Assembly (NCBI GenBank): GCA_041178325.1
Contig: JBEGVN010000004.1
Coordinates: 1-52,926 of the forward strand
Origin: UBA6136 sp041178325
GTDB lineage: Bacteria > Pseudomonadota > Gammaproteobacteria > Methylococcales > Methylococcaceae
Length of the DNA stretch: 52,926 nucleotides
Direction of reading: 5' to 3'
This document shows positions 50,795-52,926 of the stretch, in pieces. Below the pieces are notes generated by a model. The model was not told the origin of the DNA. It did no database searches and worked only from the letters and a program-made list of their open reading frames with translations. Made by a program: the position numbers and the translations under genes. Numbering within the stretch: position 1 is the stretch's first letter; every line of letters starts with the position of its first letter.

Positions 50795-52519
50795 ATGCCA
50801 TCACTTCCCCGCCCTTGGGTTTTGTTTTTAAGCCTCATTTTGATGGCCGCATTAGGAATCACCAGTCTGGCTTTCTACAGCAGTGGCCAGGTTGAAACCG
50901 GACTCAAATCCCTGGCAGCCCATACGCAGTGCAAGGGGCTTTTTACCGTCCGAAATTTGGTCCACGACCGCGGGCTTTTCTCCTCTTGGGGAACCGCTGA
51001 TCTTGATATCAAGCCGGCCTGCGGCAATGGTTCGAAAGCCGCGGACCCGGCGCTTTTGAGTTTCAAGATTGAATATCAGGTCAACCATCTCCCCTCTCTC
51101 GCCGGCATGAGTCAATTCCACTGGATCGGAAAACCGGGAAACGATGCCCTCATCGATTTGAGCCAATTGGCGTCATCTGGCGCCATCATGGAGGGTCAGG
51201 GCAAACTGACCTACGGACTTAAAACCGACTCGACCATCACCATGGGCGACCTTGAAATCGCCAGCGACAGCGATCGATTGAACATCAAGGGTATTCAGGG
51301 GGCCATTCTGGCGGGCGGGGATGAGGTGCGGGTGGAGCTCCAATCCCAAAAGTTACTCGTGCTGTCCAGCGATACTTCGCTCGAGGCCGAACATCTCAAC
51401 ATCAAGGCGGACATTGTGGATTGGCGAACGGCGAATGGAACCACCGAACTCCAGATCGACTCCGTCACGATGCCATTGGGCGCCCTGAAGGGACTCAGGC
51501 TGGCGAGTCAATCCTCTGACAACGGCACGACCCTCTCTTCCGCTACCCAAATTGGGATTCGCGAAATCAATGCCTTAGGGCAACGTATCGAAGGCCTGGA
51601 ACTCGATCTGGCGCTTGAAGGGTTGGACAAAAAACACATCGAGACCTTGACCCAGGTGATGGAATCCCTGACTCAGGAAGGAACACCCAACCCGCAATCC
51701 ATTACCCAGGCCTGTGAAGCCGGAACCGGCCTCATTCATAAGGGCTTTGCCTTCAAAATCACGAAAATTGCCGGCAAGAAAGCGGAGGGGGCCCTCAGCG
51801 GGGATCTTTCCCTCGAGGTTCGGCCTGCAAAAAGTGGCGCACCGTATCGCGCATCCAACCAAATCGCATCAAGCGGAAGTCTCTTGATGAGTCATCTCCT
51901 GGACCCCCAGGAAGTCCAGCAGGCTCTGGCCACCGGCTATGTCAGCCAGAGCCCCGAGGGTTTACGCGTCTCCTACCTGCTTTCAGATGGCATTCTCAAA
52001 GTCGGGGACCGCATGGTCGATACCCCTGAGATCCGCACATTCTTCAAGGAACTCGATCAAAACGTTTTGGAAGTTTTCAACAACTGCTCAAGCGCCTTAT
52101 CGGTGGTTCAACCAACCCATGAGGTGGCAAGACAGGCGCAGGCCATTCCGGAGCCTGAAGTACCGGCAGAAGACATTCCTGTCGAGGAAGAGAGTGCGGG
52201 CGATATGACTCAGGCGACTCAGGGAGATCTTTCGGAACTGAACCGATTCAGAGCCAAGGAGACCATGGAAAAGGCCGATGCCGCGATCAACCAGCTCTGG
52301 AAATCGGCTCCAAAGGAGCGCCGCCAGGCGGTCCTCAAAGATCAACGGGAGTGGCTGAAACTCAGAGACAAAACCTGCCGTGATGCCGCACAGGCCCTAG
52401 GTGACAGCGATGATCTCTTGAAAGACACCACTCAGTTCACCTGTCTCGCTGAAATGACCCGAGCACGTATCGAAACCCTCAAGGAGATTTTTGCGGCCCC
52501 GGTGAATGGAACTCCCTGA
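50795..52519 (+). CDS. DUF945-like protein fused to a C-terminal LprI-like (DUF1311) domain
   Basis: A 574-residue protein. Residues about 8-29 are a signal anchor (WVLFLSLILMAALGITSLAF). Residues about 30-440 are the beta-rich DUF945/YdgA-like region. A Pro/Glu-rich linker (PEPEVPAEDIPVEEE) is followed by about 90 residues resembling DUF1311/LprI, the lysozyme-inhibitor family: KDQREWLKLRDKTC, then CLAEMTRARIETL, with two Cys that match the conserved pair. DUF945 and LprI are normally separate proteins. The function is inferred to be extracytoplasmic. Assignment of the N-terminal half is weaker than that of the C-terminal domain. Confidence 0.75.
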   Translation: MPSLPRPWVLFLSLILMAALGITSLAFYSSGQVETGLKSLAAHTQCKGLFTVRNLVHDRGLFSSWGTADLDIKPACGNGSKAADPALLSFKIEYQVNHLPSLAGMSQFHWIGKPGNDALIDLSQLASSGAIMEGQGKLTYGLKTDSTITMGDLEIASDSDRLNIKGIQGAILAGGDEVRVELQSQKLLVLSSDTSLEAEHLNIKADIVDWRTANGTTELQIDSVTMPLGALKGLRLASQSSDNGTTLSSATQIGIREINALGQRIEGLELDLALEGLDKKHIETLTQVMESLTQEGTPNPQSITQACEAGTGLIHKGFAFKITKIAGKKAEGALSGDLSLEVRPAKSGAPYRASNQIASSGSLLMSHLLDPQEVQQALATGYVSQSPEGLRVSYLLSDGILKVGDRMVDTPEIRTFFKELDQNVLEVFNNCSSALSVVQPTHEVARQAQAIPEPEVPAEDIPVEEESAGDMTQATQGDLSELNRFRAKETMEKADAAINQLWKSAPKERRQAVLKDQREWLKLRDKTCRDAAQALGDSDDLLKDTTQFTCLAEMTRARIETLKEIFAAPVNGTP

Positions 52520-52787
52520 GACTTCTTTGGCCCCATTTGGGCGCTTAATCCAGACCCGTTGGGGAGCGCCCCACACCGAATAAACCATTAAACAGACGGG
52601 GATCGTCAACCCTGGCGACACCGACTTCGCGGTGGCCGCCTGCAGTCGGAACAGCTGCGTCAGCAGCATAAAGGATGACTTAGATTCCTGATCTTACTTG
52701 GGGGATATGGAACCAGTTGTCGTTGCACGTAATTGAGTTGAACGCGCCCAACGGACCCTCCGATCCAAATAATGTTCCTCCGGCCCA
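52520..52787. other. Intergenic region, no gene recognised
   Basis: The stretch holds short inverted repeats (a TGGGG/CCCCA stem near 52560-52572 and the 29-base hairpin at 52621-52649) but no convincing open frame or terminator T-run. Two convergent genes end at its borders. Confidence 0.6.
52621..52649. repeat. Double-stem hairpin in the right-hand intergenic region
   Basis: CCGACT (52621-52626) pairs with AGTCGG (52644-52649), with an inner GCGG/CCGC stem (52629-52632 with 52636-52639) and loop TGG. No T-run follows. It could be a REP-like element, but only one copy was noticed in the window. Confidence 0.35.
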
Positions 52788-52926
52788 CTAATCACCGGGG
52801 TCATAAACAAACCCCACCCCATAGATGGATCGTATGGGGTCATAATCCGGACAGAGGTCGGAAATTTTTCGGCGAATGTTCTTAAGGTGACTATCGACTG
52901 CCCTCTCACTAATTTCTAGATTGTCC
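52788..52926 (-). CDS. Response regulator, OmpR/PhoB-type winged helix, partial (C-terminal 45 residues)
   Basis: Reading from the window edge on the minus strand to the TAG at 52788-52790 gives 45 residues: DNLEISERAVDSHLKNIRRK continuing with IRSIYGVGFVYDP. This is the recognition helix and wing of an OmpR-type DNA-binding domain (compare the known ERTVDSHIKNLRRKL and RTVYGVGYR pattern). The receiver domain lies beyond the window. It is probably paired with a sensor kinase, not visible here. The frame is open at the edge. Confidence 0.88.
   Translation of the reverse strand, partial: DNLEISERAVDSHLKNIRRKISDLCPDYDPIRSIYGVGFVYDPGD

Noticed and set aside
1..52926. tRNA genes, CRISPR arrays, insertion sequences or prophage genes
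   Set aside because: None recognised by eye; a tRNA scan would be needed to exclude an unusual one.

Overview
The window is a gene-dense chromosomal segment of a gammaproteobacterium. It has moderately high GC, short intergenic gaps and many stop/start overlaps. The lineage call rests on gene order: dnaK-dnaJ-dapB, glyQ-glyS-gmhB-plsC, leuC-leuD-leuB-asd, lptM-lysA-dapF-DUF484-xerC, exbB-exbD-trm112-kdsB, and a fused RlmKL. I cannot name the genus. I saw no tRNA, rRNA, insertion sequence, prophage or CRISPR array. Both ends cut genes: the 5' part of dnaK is missing on the left, and only the last 45 codons of a response regulator are present on the right.

Layout. 1-6.2 kb (+): the chaperones DnaK and DnaJ, then a terminator, then dapB, mtaB and a two-gene ABC importer (permease and ATPase, no binding protein). 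6.2-16.4 kb (-): a glycosyltransferase, a complete oadG-oadA-oadB sodium-pumping decarboxylase operon, a 490-bp intergenic region with several hairpins and a possible small RNA, then plsC, gmhB, glyS, glyQ and glk. 16.5-23.0 kb (+): a HAD hydrolase, adk, the leucine genes leuC-leuD-leuB, and asd with a strong terminator. LeuC carries an unusual basic tail of about 109 residues. 23.0-31.6 kb (-): a K+ channel, trmL, glgP, the ntrB-ntrC pair, and a bufferin operon bufA-bufB-bufC.

31.8-34.8 kb: a small zinc-ribbon membrane protein, orn (-), an M48 membrane protease and rsgA. 34.9-40.0 kb (-): a DUF2333 membrane protein, xerC, DUF484, dapF, lysA and lptM. 40.1-42.2 kb (+): exbB, exbD, trm112 and kdsB. 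42.2-45.3 kb (-): acylphosphatase, rlmKL and a lipoprotein transglycosylase. 45.4-52.5 kb: a GH1 beta-glucosidase, a small secreted protein, amt (-), hemW, a stand-alone DUF58 gene, and a large membrane-anchored protein that joins a DUF945-like part to a C-terminal LprI-like (DUF1311) domain.

How the genes work together. asd, dapB, dapF and lysA cover most of the aspartate-to-diaminopimelate-to-lysine route in three separate places. leuBCD makes leucine. glk, glgP and the GH1 enzyme fit storage and use of glucose polymers. ntrBC and amt concern nitrogen supply but are about 20 kb apart. The points most worth following up are the LeuC tail, the DUF945-LprI fusion, the CCUCC-rich small RNA candidate next to the oad operon, the bufferin operon behind an ECF-type promoter-like sequence, and the Shine-Dalgarno/hairpin arrangement in front of dnaJ.
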